45,249 bases of DNA from an uncultured Oscillospiraceae bacterium (GCA_910589085.1 CAJUSG010000014.1:1-45249), one strand, 5' to 3'. Positions 31,947 through 40,412 are shown, counted from the stretch's first letter. The notes: generated by a model from the letters alone, not told the origin. Program-made: numbers and translations.

Positions 31947-32371
31947 AATTCTATCTGAACGCGCGGCACTACATCATCATCAATGGCCAGAAGGGGGAGG
32001 TCCACCCCCACACCTGGGAGTTCACCCTGAATATCCGGTATGGCCGCAGCTCCTTTGTGGAGTTCACCACCTTCGAGAAGGGGATCTCCGACTATATGGG
32101 GCGCTTCCAGAACCGGATCATGAACGAGATCCAGCCCTTCGACGCGATTCTGCCCACCCTGGAGAACATGACGGACTACTTCGCCAACGAGTTTCATCGG
32201 ATCATCGGCGGGATGGGGGGCATCCTGGTCCAGGTGGAGGCCAGCGAGACGCCCACCCGGAGCTATATTTTAACCATACCGGAGGAGGAGGCGCTGACGG
32301 GCGGCACATCGGGCGCGAAGGAGGATGTCCTGTCCGACGTCATCGACGAGGTGCTGAATTCCATTGTGTAG
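31913..32371 (+). CDS. 6-pyruvoyl-tetrahydropterin synthase-related protein, XrtG-associated
   Basis: A 152-aa protein of the PTPS/QueD fold-related family known to travel with XrtG. H19 (NARHYI) and H31/H33 (EVHPHTWEF) reproduce the PTPS zinc-binding H...HxH set. The usual catalytic Cys of PTPS/QueD is not apparent, so a pterin or queuosine activity is doubtful. The C-terminal about 40 residues are acidic and variable. ATG 31913 overlaps the preceding gene and is preceded by GGAGAGG. Confidence 0.85.
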   Translation: MGIRLYREYRLKFYLNARHYIIINGQKGEVHPHTWEFTLNIRYGRSSFVEFTTFEKGISDYMGRFQNRIMNEIQPFDAILPTLENMTDYFANEFHRIIGGMGGILVQVEASETPTRSYILTIPEEEALTGGTSGAKEDVLSDVIDEVLNSIV

Positions 32372-32387
32372 TAAGAAGGCGATCCCA

Positions 32388-34901
32388 TTGAAACGAATCA
32401 GACCATCCAATATCCTGCTTTTCCTGGCCCCGGTGTGCTATCTGGCCATCTCTGTCCTTGTGGTGCTGGCGGTGTCCTGGAGCGGCGTGTATCCCAGCGG
32501 CTCGGATACCATGTACCATGTGTACCGGGGCAATTTCGTGTATGAATCCATTCTGGCGGGCAATTGGTGGCCGCAGCTGGACCCCATGTGGTACAACGGC
32601 GTGGAGCTGCTGCGGTATTGGGCGCCTCTGCCCGCCTATTTTATGGCCTTCTGCCAGCTTCTGGCGGGGGGAGACCCGCTGGACGGATATCTGATTTTTG
32701 TGGGACTGATCTGCTTTCTGGGGGCGCTGCCCTGGCTGTACATCGGCTTTCGCACCGCCCGGCCCTGGCTGGGCGGTGTGATGGGAGCGCTGTGGTTTTT
32801 CATCCCGAATAATCTGCTGGCGCTGTTTGGCGAGGGCAACCTGGCCCGCTCGGTGAGTATGATTTTTCTGCCTCTGTTTTTTCACAGCTGCCACTCCTAT
32901 ATCGAGCGCCCCAGAACCGAGAGCCTGCTGGGGGCGACGGTCAGCTTCATGCTGATTTCGCTGTGCCACCTGGGCTACGGCGGCATGACGGCCCTGGGGG
33001 CGCTGCTCTATTTCGGAGCTGCGGCGGTCATTCTCCGGCGGAAGGGGGTCATACTTCCTCTGATAGAGGGGATCGCGGTTGGCTTTCTGGTGCTGGGTGT
33101 GTGGATATACCCGTCTTTAATGGGGGGCGTGGCGGCTGTTGACAGCTCAGAGGTCATGGCGGGCTTTTTCCAGAATCTCGGGCTGACCCTGAACCCTCTG
33201 GAGCGGTACGTCAGCGCAGGCAGCTATTTTTATTTTGGTCTGTCGGCCTTTGTCATAGCCGTGGCGGGGATATTTCTGAGTAAGAGGGAGACGATGCCTG
33301 ATTTCTGGGCGGGGCTGATCCTGTGTATCTGCACGTCCACCTCGATGTACCCTGTGCTGCGGGTATTGCCGGGCAGCCAATATCTGTGGATGCTGCGCTT
33401 CATCTCCATAGCGGTGGTGATGATACTGTACGGGTATCTGCGCTGGGACACGCTGCGGCGGCCGCTGTCCCTTCTGTTTCTGGCGGCGCTGCTCATAGAC
33501 GTTGTCCCCTCCCTGCCACTGATCCGGGGCACGCGCAGCGGCGAGCTGGCGGAGAAGCGGCTGAACACGGCTCAGGAGGAGACCTTAATCAAGGCTGCCA
33601 AGGAGGTCACGGAGCAGCGCATGACGCTGATCGACATGGGGAGCATGGGGGCCACGGGGGCCTGGCTGGTGTCGGCGTGGGACAAGGCGGTGCCGGGGAC
33701 CTTCGGGGCGGGCTGGCAGGCGGCCGACACGGGGCCGAACATCTCGAAGCTGGAGCGGTCGGTGCAGGAGGGAAACTACCGCTATCTGTTCGACCGCAGC
33801 AGGCAGCTGGGGAGCGACACGGTATTGCTGTTCTCACGTGCGGCGGAGCAGAGCGGCAGGCCGGTGGAGGAGATCGATGCGGCGGCGGAGGCGGTGGGCT
33901 ACAGGCTCATGGAGGCGGGAGAATACTCCCGGCTCTACCACCTGGACGCGGCCGGGACCTGGGGCACGGTCAGCCGCAGCCGGGGCATCGCCCTGGGCCT
34001 TGGGAACGGGACGGACATCACCAAGCTGGGCATCTGCCGGAGCTTCCCGGTCCTGGAGGAGGCGGACACCGACAACCTGAACGACTACACCTTCGAGGAG
34101 CTGTCCCAGTACGAGATCATCTACCTGGTGGGCTTCAGCTATGACGACCGTGCCAGCGCCGAGGAGCTGATCCTGCGTCTGAGCGAAGCGGGGGTACACA
34201 TTGTGATTTCGGCGGATGGCATCCCGGAGGACCGGAAGACGCACAATCAGAGCTTTTTGGGTGTAATCTGCAACAAGATACGCTTCTCCAACGGCTACCC
34301 GGAGCTGAACACCATCGACGGGCTTTTGAACACAGACCTGTTCCCCCCGGACCATACCGAGTGGGAGACCGTCTATTTGGAGGGCCTGGACGAGGTATGG
34401 GGCTCGGTGGACGACGGGAATCTGCTTCTGGACTTTTACGGCACGGTCAAGAACGAAAACATTGTGGTCATCGGCCTGAATCTGACCTATTTTCTCTCCC
34501 TCACCCAGGACCCGTCGGTGGAGCGGCTGCTGAGCCATGCCATGGACCTGTCCCCTCTGGAGCTGCCCGAGCGGGAGATTGTTCCCCTGGAGATTACATA
34601 CGGAAAAAACACCATCACCGTTGTCTCGCCTGAGGATAATGTAAACACATCCCTGGCCTATCATGATATTTTTGAGAGCGACCGGCCCATTTCCGCCCAA
34701 AATAATTTGACGGTTGTAGACAAGGGGACGACAGTGATAACCCTGAAGTACCCCTATCTTTATCCCGGGCTTGCGGTCAGCGGGTTAGGCGTACTGTTGA
34801 TGCTTGTGTTACTGTGGCGTACAGACCGGCGGCTGAAGTGGGAGGCCATCAAGGCGGCCAAGGAGGAACGGGAGCGAGCCGAAAAGGAGGGCTGGACATG
34901 A
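32388..34901 (+). CDS. Large PTPS-associated integral membrane protein (GT-C-like)
   Basis: An 837-aa protein from TTG 32388 (AAGAAGG upstream; an in-frame TTG at 32364 is less likely). TM1 (about 8-30) is followed by an extracytoplasmic SGSDTMYHVYRGNF motif and nine or ten TM segments up to about 405, a GT-C layout. A large extracytoplasmic domain (about 410-795) ends with a final TM and a basic cytoplasmic tail (WRTDRRLKWEAIKAAKEERERAEKEG). It matches the membrane family named for 6-pyruvoyl-tetrahydropterin synthase relatives, seen in XrtG loci. A polyprenol-phosphate-sugar-dependent transferase role is plausible: the next gene could make the donor. Its stop overlaps the next start (ATGA). 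Confidence 0.8.
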   Translation: MKRIRPSNILLFLAPVCYLAISVLVVLAVSWSGVYPSGSDTMYHVYRGNFVYESILAGNWWPQLDPMWYNGVELLRYWAPLPAYFMAFCQLLAGGDPLDGYLIFVGLICFLGALPWLYIGFRTARPWLGGVMGALWFFIPNNLLALFGEGNLARSVSMIFLPLFFHSCHSYIERPRTESLLGATVSFMLISLCHLGYGGMTALGALLYFGAAAVILRRKGVILPLIEGIAVGFLVLGVWIYPSLMGGVAAVDSSEVMAGFFQNLGLTLNPLERYVSAGSYFYFGLSAFVIAVAGIFLSKRETMPDFWAGLILCICTSTSMYPVLRVLPGSQYLWMLRFISIAVVMILYGYLRWDTLRRPLSLLFLAALLIDVVPSLPLIRGTRSGELAEKRLNTAQEETLIKAAKEVTEQRMTLIDMGSMGATGAWLVSAWDKAVPGTFGAGWQAADTGPNISKLERSVQEGNYRYLFDRSRQLGSDTVLLFSRAAEQSGRPVEEIDAAAEAVGYRLMEAGEYSRLYHLDAAGTWGTVSRSRGIALGLGNGTDITKLGICRSFPVLEEADTDNLNDYTFEELSQYEIIYLVGFSYDDRASAEELILRLSEAGVHIVISADGIPEDRKTHNQSFLGVICNKIRFSNGYPELNTIDGLLNTDLFPPDHTEWETVYLEGLDEVWGSVDDGNLLLDFYGTVKNENIVVIGLNLTYFLSLTQDPSVERLLSHAMDLSPLELPEREIVPLEITYGKNTITVVSPEDNVNTSLAYHDIFESDRPISAQNNLTVVDKGTTVITLKYPYLYPGLAVSGLGVLLMLVLLWRTDRRLKWEAIKAAKEERERAEKEGWT

Positions 34902-35911
34902 GGTGCGGGGTGTTGATTCCCGCCTACGAGCCCGGGGAGGCTCTGCCCGCTCTGACCCGGGCGCTGATGGACGAAGGGGTCCCGGTGGTCGTGGTCAATG
35001 ACGGCAGCGCCACGGGGCTGGAGTATTTTGAGCGGATCAGGGCCCAGGGGGCCGTGGTGCTGGAGCACAAGGAAAACCTGGGCAAGGGCCGTGCGCTGAA
35101 AACGGGGCTTGCCTGGATGGCGGAGCAGGGCTACGAGGGGGTGGTCACGGCGGACGCGGACGGCCAGCACAGTTTAGAGGATATCCTGCGGGTGGCGCGG
35201 GCGCTGGCCAGCGGCAGCCGCAGGCTGGTCCTGGGCATCCGGGATGTCTCCCGGATGCCGAACCGCTCAAGAACGGGCAACCGTCTGACCCGGACCCTCT
35301 TCCGGCTTCTCTACGGCATCAAGCTCCAGGACACCCAGACCGGCCTGCGGGGCATCCCCCTCACCGGGGAGAACCGGTCGGGACTGCTGAGCCTGACCGG
35401 CGAGCGGTACGAATATGAGATGGAGATGCTGATTGAGGCGGGGGAACTCTTCCCGGCGGGCATCCAGGAGCTGGAGATCGAGACGATCTATCTGGAGGAT
35501 TCGGACACATCCTCCCATTTCCGCCCCCTGGCCGACGGGGCCAGAATTTACTCCGTCCTCTTCCGGCACTTCCCCCGGTTTTTTCTCTCCTCCATCCTGG
35601 CCTTTCTGGTGGACTATTCGCTGTTCAACCTGCTGTATTACCTGCTGTTCCACCGCAGCGTCCCCGCCGCGGTGCTGGCCCGGGTGGTCAGCGCGGGGGT
35701 CAATTACACCGTCAACCGAAAACTGGTGTTCGGCAGCTCCTACCACCTGCTGGGCTATGTGAAGATCTGCCTGGTCATTCTGCTGGCCGGCAGCGGGCTG
35801 ATGTATCTCCTGGTGGACTGTCTGTCCCTGCCCGCCTTCCTGGTCAAGCCCCTGGTGGACTGCGGGCTGTATGTCCTCAGCTTTGCCGCCCAGAACCGGA
35901 TGGCCCAATAG
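34898..35911 (+). CDS. GT2 polyprenol-phosphate glycosyltransferase fused to GtrA-like flippase domain
   Basis: A 337-aa protein starting ATG 34898 (AAAAGGAGG upstream). The N-terminal GT2 domain (1-210) resembles dolichol-phosphate-mannose synthases: VVVVNDGS (30-37), ENLGKGRALKTG, DADGQH (86-91) and DTQTGLRG. The C-terminal about 120 residues form four TM segments of the GtrA type, thought to flip polyprenol-phosphate sugars. One protein would therefore charge and flip a lipid-linked sugar for an extracytoplasmic GT-C enzyme such as the preceding gene product. It is the last gene of the operon before a hairpin. Confidence 0.9.
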   Translation: MRCGVLIPAYEPGEALPALTRALMDEGVPVVVVNDGSATGLEYFERIRAQGAVVLEHKENLGKGRALKTGLAWMAEQGYEGVVTADADGQHSLEDILRVARALASGSRRLVLGIRDVSRMPNRSRTGNRLTRTLFRLLYGIKLQDTQTGLRGIPLTGENRSGLLSLTGERYEYEMEMLIEAGELFPAGIQELEIETIYLEDSDTSSHFRPLADGARIYSVLFRHFPRFFLSSILAFLVDYSLFNLLYYLLFHRSVPAAVLARVVSAGVNYTVNRKLVFGSSYHLLGYVKICLVILLAGSGLMYLLVDCLSLPAFLVKPLVDCGLYVLSFAAQNRMAQ

Positions 35912-35913
35912 AG

Positions 35914-35940
35914 ACAGCCGCCCCCTCCGGGGGCGGCTGT
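35914..35940. terminator. Hairpin between the XrtG operon and spoVAE
   Basis: A perfect 12-bp stem (ACAGCCGCCCCC with its complement) and a 3-nt loop, between converging genes. There is only a weak T run, so termination is probable but not certain. Confidence 0.65.
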
Positions 35941-35944
35941 GAGT

Positions 35945-36301
35945 TTATCCCTTGGGCTTTGGCTTGCACACCAGGGCCACCAGAAAGCCGAAAAAGATGG
36001 CCGCCGTAATCCCCCCTGCGGCGGCGGTGGAGCCGCCGGTGAGGGCGCCGATGAGGCCGTCCTGCTCCACGGCTTTTTTTACGCCCTTGGCCAGCAGGTG
36101 GCCGAAGCCGGTGAGGGGCACCGTGGCCCCCGCGCCCCCCCAGTCCACCAGATACTGGTATACCCCCGCGCCGCTGAGGATCACCCCGGCGGTGACGTAG
36201 GCCACCAGAATTTTAGCGGGGGTAAGGGGGGTCTTGTCGATCAGGAGCTGCCCGACGACGCACAGTGCGCCGCCGCAGAGAAACGCGTTTATATATTCCA
36301 T
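35945..36301 (-). CDS. spoVAE: Stage V sporulation protein AE (SpoVAE)
   Basis: Membrane component of the SpoVA channel that moves dipicolinate into and out of the spore. The 118-aa protein has three or four hydrophobic segments and family motifs NAFLCGGALCVVGQLLIDKT and GAGATVPLTGFGHLLAKG. I chose ATG 36301 with GGAG upstream; an upstream extension is unconserved. It follows spoVAD on the minus strand after a 233-nt gap. That gap holds a GTCCGCC/GGCGGAC hairpin, an AT-rich stretch and a CATTTTA element resembling a SigG -10. Confidence 0.92.
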   Translation of the reverse strand: MEYINAFLCGGALCVVGQLLIDKTPLTPAKILVAYVTAGVILSGAGVYQYLVDWGGAGATVPLTGFGHLLAKGVKKAVEQDGLIGALTGGSTAAAGGITAAIFFGFLVALVCKPKPKG

Positions 36302-36534
36302 ATTGATCTCCTCTGTCAGCCCTCCTTCAGGGCTTGTATAAAATGCCGAAAAGAGCCGGGGGAGAGGTTGAAAAGGGGAGGCCGTGTCCACACTGTGGGG
36401 ACAGGGCTGTTTTTTTACCTTTACGCCCCCGTTTTAGGACCATACGGAACTGCTTTTCGGAGTTTTAGGGGTGTATTTTTTGAGATAAATATAACGGATG
36501 GTATTTGACGTCCGCCTGCGGCGGACAGATTTGC
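36302..36534 (-). promoter_or_regulatory. spoVAD-spoVAE gap with hairpins and possible forespore promoter
   Basis: On the minus strand a GTCCGCC-GCA-GGCGGAC hairpin (36515-36531) follows the spoVAD stop, then a GTCC-ACA-GTGTGGAC hairpin and CATTTTA at about 36339. No clear -35 partner was found, so a separate SigG promoter is only suspected. Confidence 0.3.
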
Positions 36535-37548
36535 CTACCGCTCGGTGGAGATGGCGATGGCGTGGCAGATGCCGGGGATGGATTCCCCCTGAAAGGCGGA
36601 GGTGGGGGAGTGGAGGGCTCCTGTGGGGCAAAAGAGGATATTTTTCCAGGTTTTTGCCTTTAAGTGGTTCAAAATATAGCCTGTAAGCACCGAGGCGCAG
36701 CATCCGCAGCCCGAGCCGCCGCAGTGTACGTCCTGATTTTTGATATCGAACAGCATAGCCCCGCAATCCCCGTGATTTTTCATCTGAATCCCATTTTTTC
36801 GCAACAATTCGATCAACAATTCGCTGCCGAGGGTGCCCAGATCGCCGGTAAAAATCATATCATAGCTGCTGGGGGAGCGGCCGGTGTCGTTAAAATGGGA
36901 GATAATGGTATCTGCTGCCGCCGGCGCCATCGCCGCCCCCATATTATTGGTGTCCGTCACCCCTTTGTCCACAATTTTGCCCACGGTGACGTGGGTGATA
37001 TAGGGCCCCGGGCCCTCCCGGGCAAGCACCGCAGCCCCTGCGGCTGTAGCGGTCCACTGGGATGTGGGAGTCCGCTGTCCGCCGTACTCCAGAGGGGTGC
37101 GGTACTGCCGCTCCGCGGTGCAGAAGTGGGAGGAGACCACCACCCCGGCCCACTCGCCAAAGCCGCCATCCAGGGTCATGGAGGCCAGAGCCAGCCCCTC
37201 TCCCATGGTGGAACAGGCCCCGTACAGGCCGAAGAAGGGCACCTCCTGCCCCCGGGCGGCGAAGGAGGAGCCGATGCACTGGTTCAGCAGGTCGCCGGCG
37301 AAGAGCCAGTCCAGCGCCTTTGCCGCCTGCCCCGCCTTGTTCAGGGCCAGCCCCAGGGCCTGCTTCTGCATGGCGCTCTCCGATTTCTCCCAGGTGGACT
37401 CGCCAAAGGTGTCGTCCCCGTCGATATAGTCGAAGGTGTCGGCCAGGGGGCCCTCCCCCTCCTTCTTGCCCGCCACATTGGCCCAGGCGGCCAGGGTGGG
37501 CGGGTTGGCCAGGGCCGCCGTCTGGCTTCCGATTTTTTTGGTTGTCAT
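36535..37548 (-). CDS. spoVAD: Stage V sporulation protein AD (SpoVAD)
   Basis: Dipicolinic-acid-binding, thiolase-fold component of the SpoVA complex. The 337-aa protein shows FGLYGACSTMGEGLALASM, VVSSHFCTAERQYRTPLEYGGQRTPTSQWTATAAGA, and GDLGTLGSELL and HGDCGAMLFD near the C-terminus, all typical. AGGAGG precedes ATG 37548. In Bacillus and Clostridia it normally sits in spoVAC-spoVAD-spoVAE order. Here its upstream neighbour is the divergent ybeY, so spoVAC must lie elsewhere or be missing. Confidence 0.96.
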   Translation of the reverse strand: MTTKKIGSQTAALANPPTLAAWANVAGKKEGEGPLADTFDYIDGDDTFGESTWEKSESAMQKQALGLALNKAGQAAKALDWLFAGDLLNQCIGSSFAARGQEVPFFGLYGACSTMGEGLALASMTLDGGFGEWAGVVVSSHFCTAERQYRTPLEYGGQRTPTSQWTATAAGAAVLAREGPGPYITHVTVGKIVDKGVTDTNNMGAAMAPAAADTIISHFNDTGRSPSSYDMIFTGDLGTLGSELLIELLRKNGIQMKNHGDCGAMLFDIKNQDVHCGGSGCGCCASVLTGYILNHLKAKTWKNILFCPTGALHSPTSAFQGESIPGICHAIAISTER

Positions 37549-37593
37549 TGTCTCACCTCCTGGCTATTTTTCCGCCGGAAGGGCAAAATATGT

Positions 37594-37622
37594 TTGACCA
37601 ATTCAATTATTTTTCGTATAAT
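37594..37622 (+). promoter_or_regulatory. ybeY promoter
   Basis: TTGACC (37594-37599) and TATAAT (37617-37622) with a 17-nt spacer, 25 nt before the GTG start. Confidence 0.8.
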
Positions 37623-37647
37623 GGGGAAAACGAAGGGGGGATGCCCT

Positions 37648-38139
37648 GTGGAGCATGAGGTCTATATCGACGCCGAGGTGGAGACGCCGGCGGCGGTGGA
37701 GGAGCAGATCCGGCGGGCTGTCCTGGCCGCGCTGGAGGGGGAGGAGGTGGATGTGCCCTGTGTTGTGGAGGTGTGTGTCACCGACGACGGGGGCATCCGC
37801 CAGACCAATCTGGACACCCGGGGGGTGGACCGGCCCACCGATGTGCTCTCCTTCCCTATGTTCGAGCTGTCCCCCGGGGAAAAGCCCCAGGCGGACTGGG
37901 CCGACCCGGACACGGACAAGGTGCTGCTGGGGGACATGATGATCTCCCTGGAGCGGGCCAACGCCCAGGCAGCGGAGTTCGGCCACTCCCCGGAGCGGGA
38001 GGTGTGCTACCTGGCCGTCCACTCGGTGCTCCACCTGCTGGGCTACGACCACCTGGACGAGGGCCCCATGAAGGCCCGGATGCGCCAGCGTGAGGAGGCA
38101 ATCCTAGGTAAGCTGGGGATCACCCGGGAGGGCGTGTAG
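37648..38139 (+). CDS. ybeY: Endoribonuclease YbeY (rRNA maturation factor)
   Basis: Zinc-dependent RNase in 16S rRNA 3'-end maturation and quality control. The 163-aa protein has the metal site HSVLHLLGYDH (H-x3-H-x5-H pattern) and TDVLSFPM. I chose GTG 37648, 7 nt after AAGGGGGG and just behind a strong promoter; a far longer in-frame ORF upstream is antisense to spoVAD. The order ybeY ... era ... recO is conserved in Firmicutes. Its TAG stop belongs to a TGTAGGGG repeat. Confidence 0.95.
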   Translation: MEHEVYIDAEVETPAAVEEQIRRAVLAALEGEEVDVPCVVEVCVTDDGGIRQTNLDTRGVDRPTDVLSFPMFELSPGEKPQADWADPDTDKVLLGDMMISLERANAQAAEFGHSPEREVCYLAVHSVLHLLGYDHLDEGPMKARMRQREEAILGKLGITREGV

Positions 38140-38242
38140 GGGCGGACATTGTCCGCCCGTTCCGGAGGTTTTCGTAATTTGCGGGCGGATGGTATCCGCC
38201 GGGGGCCTGTACGGTTTGCGGGCGGATGATATCCGCCCCTAC
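38135..38242. repeat. Cluster of GGGGCGGAT palindromic repeats
   Basis: Three GCGGAC/GCGGAT palindromes (TTGTCCGCCCG, GCGGATGGTATCCGCC, GCGGATGATATCCGCCCC) begin with TGTAGGGGCGG and end with CCGCCCCTAC. The unit fills most of the gap before the lipoprotein gene. Confidence 0.8.
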
Positions 38243-38260
38243 GGGAAAGAGAGAGATTTT

Positions 38261-39043
38261 ATGAACAAGAAAATCATCCCTTGGGCTCTGCTATGTGCCC
38301 TCCTGCTGGGCGGGTGCCAGAGGAGAGAGCAAGCGCCTGCCGGGTCCGTTCCGCCGCCGGAGCCTGTCCCCAAGACCGCCCAGGAGCTGCTGGAGGAGCA
38401 GATCATCGACGACACCCACAACGCCTTCCTGGTGGACACCGGCGGCCGGATGGGAACCCTGCTGGTGACCGCCGAGGCGGTTCCCTATGAGGAGCCAGCG
38501 GAGTTGAACACCTATCAGCATGTTGTCATCTGGAATCCGGCGCATATGGACCAAGCCCTTCAGAGTGTGGACTGGGAGGGCGGTTATCCCGGCGAACACC
38601 AGATTTTGGACGTCAACTTCGACGGCTACCCGGATTTTACCATTCTGTTTGCCCGAGGCGTTCAGGCTGAAGGGTACCACTGTATGTGCTGGGACGAGGA
38701 GCAGGGGCTGTTTGTGGAGGAACCGGAGTACGCGGCGATCTCATCCCCTGTGCTGGACCCTGAGACCCGGTCGATCTTCGGCTGGAACCGGGCAAGCGGC
38801 GCAGGAGATGGAGTCAGCACCATTCACCAGTGGGTGGACGGCGAGCTGGTGTGCGTGCGGCGGATTGAGCTGTTTGCCAAGGATTGGGATTATGACAGCC
38901 CCTTCGTTCTGACTGTACAGGACCGGATCAACGGTGAACTGACCGAGGTGTTCCGGGAGGAATACCCTTTGGACCCGGCGGAGGAGTATTTTGAGGCGCG
39001 CATGAAGTGGGAGGACATCAACTATCACGGCGAGACAAGATAG
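38261..39043 (+). CDS. Lipoprotein of unknown function with XAC2610-like region
   Basis: A 260-aa protein with a type II signal (lipobox LLGGC) from ATG 38261; the ribosome site (GAGAGAG) is weak. A proline-rich spacer follows, then about 210 residues containing LDVNFDGYPDFTILFARG and a WDEEQGLFV repeat-like stretch. That D-V-N-x-D-G-Y-x-D motif occurs in XAC2610-like and FG-GAP-like proteins. Function is unknown; it is probably anchored on the outer face of the membrane. The start was preferred over an upstream in-frame one that would translate through the repeat cluster. Confidence 0.75.
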   Translation: MNKKIIPWALLCALLLGGCQRREQAPAGSVPPPEPVPKTAQELLEEQIIDDTHNAFLVDTGGRMGTLLVTAEAVPYEEPAELNTYQHVVIWNPAHMDQALQSVDWEGGYPGEHQILDVNFDGYPDFTILFARGVQAEGYHCMCWDEEQGLFVEEPEYAAISSPVLDPETRSIFGWNRASGAGDGVSTIHQWVDGELVCVRRIELFAKDWDYDSPFVLTVQDRINGELTEVFREEYPLDPAEEYFEARMKWEDINYHGETR

Positions 39044-39051
39044 AGCCACCA

Positions 39052-39079
39052 TGTAGGGGCGGATGATATCTGCCCCTAC
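39052..39079. repeat. TGTAGGGGCGGAT palindrome
   Basis: TGTAGGGGCGGATGATATC with TGCCCCTAC, a near-perfect 28-nt palindrome after the lipoprotein gene. Confidence 0.75.
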
Positions 39080-39123
39080 GGGTATCATAATTCAATCAGA
39101 TTATTATGAAAAGGAGAATTATC

Positions 39124-39333
39124 ATGAGCAAAAAAATCAAGCTGACCGCCATTGAGGACGAATTTGACGACTACGAGGAGATGGACCGCCGGGAGGGGAA
39201 GAGCTGGAGCTTTGAGTTCGACCTGACCCCCTATGTGGTCACCTGCGCTATGGCCTGCGGCATCATGTTTGTGACCCGCTTTGTGCAGAAGCATGTTTTT
39301 CACAAGGACCTGTATAAAAAATATCATTCTTAA
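39124..39333 (+). CDS. Small single-TM membrane protein
   Basis: A 69-aa protein from ATG 39124 (AAGGAG 7 nt upstream; ATG 39106 would lack a good site). An acidic N-terminal half (EDEFDDYEEMDRREGKSW) is followed by one TM segment (about 38-55) and a His/Lys-rich tail. No family recognised. It lies 52 nt ahead of era and may share its transcript. Confidence 0.7.
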   Translation: MSKKIKLTAIEDEFDDYEEMDRREGKSWSFEFDLTPYVVTCAMACGIMFVTRFVQKHVFHKDLYKKYHS

Positions 39334-39385
39334 CGGAAACAGCCGGGGGAAGCGCTCACACCCGGAGAGAAAGTGAGGATTACCT

Positions 39386-40279
39386 ATGATTAAAAAATCA
39401 GGCATTATTACCATCTGCGGACGGCCCAATGTGGGCAAGTCCACCCTGACCAACGCCTTTGTGGGGGAGAAGGTGGCCATTGTCACCAACAAGCCCCAGA
39501 CCACCCGCAACCGCATCTGCGGCATCAAGAACCGGGGGGAGTGCCAGTTCGTCTTTGTGGACACCCCCGGGCTCCACAAGGCCCGCACCCGCCTGGGGGA
39601 CTACATGGTCAACGTGGTGAGGGAGTCTGTGTCCGACGTGGACGCCGTGCTGCTGCTGGCGGAGCCCATCCCCAATGTGGGGGAGCCGGAGAGGCAGCTG
39701 ATCGACCGGATCAAATCCCTGGGCTGCCCCGCCGTGCTGGCCATCAATAAGGCGGACACCCTTCCCCAGAAGGACAGGCTGCTGGAGGTCATCCAGGTCT
39801 ACAGCCAGGCCCACGACTTCCACGCCGTGGTGCCCATCTCCGCCAGGACCGGCCAGGGGGTGGAGGAGCTCCTCGATGTGCTGGAGGGCTTCCTGCCCGA
39901 GGGACCCCAGCTCTTCCCCGAGGACATGACCTCCGACCAGCCCGAACGGCAGATGATGGCCGAGATTATGCGGGAGAAGCTGCTCCTGCTGCTGGACAAG
40001 GAGATTCCCCACGGCACCGCCGTGGAGATTACCCGATTCGCGGAGCGGGACGACGAGGTCGTGGAGGTGGAGGCCACCATCTACTGCGAGAAGGACAGCC
40101 ACAAGGGCATCATCATCGGAAAGGGCGGCGGGATGCTGAAAAAGGCCTCCACCCTGGCCCGGCAGGATATGGAGCGGTTTATGGGCACCAAGGTGTTCCT
40201 CAAAACCTGGGTCAAGGTGAAGGAGAACTGGCGGGATAACCCGGCGGCCATTCAGAACTTCGGGTATGTGAGGGACTGA
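39386..40279 (+). CDS. era: GTPase Era
   Basis: Ribosome-associated GTPase that chaperones 16S rRNA 3'-end maturation, functionally linked to YbeY. The 297-aa protein has G1 GRPNVGKST, G2 TTRNR, G3 DTPGLHK, G4 NKAD and G5 SA(R)TG, then the C-terminal KH domain with VEATIYCEKDSHKGIIIGKGGGMLK. It is of normal length and intact. Confidence 0.98.
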   Translation: MIKKSGIITICGRPNVGKSTLTNAFVGEKVAIVTNKPQTTRNRICGIKNRGECQFVFVDTPGLHKARTRLGDYMVNVVRESVSDVDAVLLLAEPIPNVGEPERQLIDRIKSLGCPAVLAINKADTLPQKDRLLEVIQVYSQAHDFHAVVPISARTGQGVEELLDVLEGFLPEGPQLFPEDMTSDQPERQMMAEIMREKLLLLLDKEIPHGTAVEITRFAERDDEVVEVEATIYCEKDSHKGIIIGKGGGMLKKASTLARQDMERFMGTKVFLKTWVKVKENWRDNPAAIQNFGYVRD

Positions 40280-40280
40280 T

Positions 40281-40412
40281 TGTAGGGGCGGCTATTAGCC
40301 GCCCGCAATTCCAAGCCAGACTACTTAAAACGGGCGGATGATACCCGCAAGGGGTACGCCGCATCCGTAAGGCGGCAAAGCCGCCAACGGCTGCGCAGTA
40401 TCCGCCCCTACA
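40281..40412. repeat. Composite palindromic repeat after era
   Basis: TGTAGGGGCGGCTATTAGCC at the left, internal GGCGGATGATACCCGC and GGCGGCAAAGCCGCC hairpins, and an inverted CCGCCCCTACA at the right. The gap to the next small gene holds nothing else I can support. Confidence 0.75.

Noticed and set aside
36664..38139. Extension of ybeY to a 491-aa ORF
   Set aside because: The first two thirds are exactly antisense to spoVAD; a strong promoter, ribosome site and conserved N-terminus place the start at GTG 37648.
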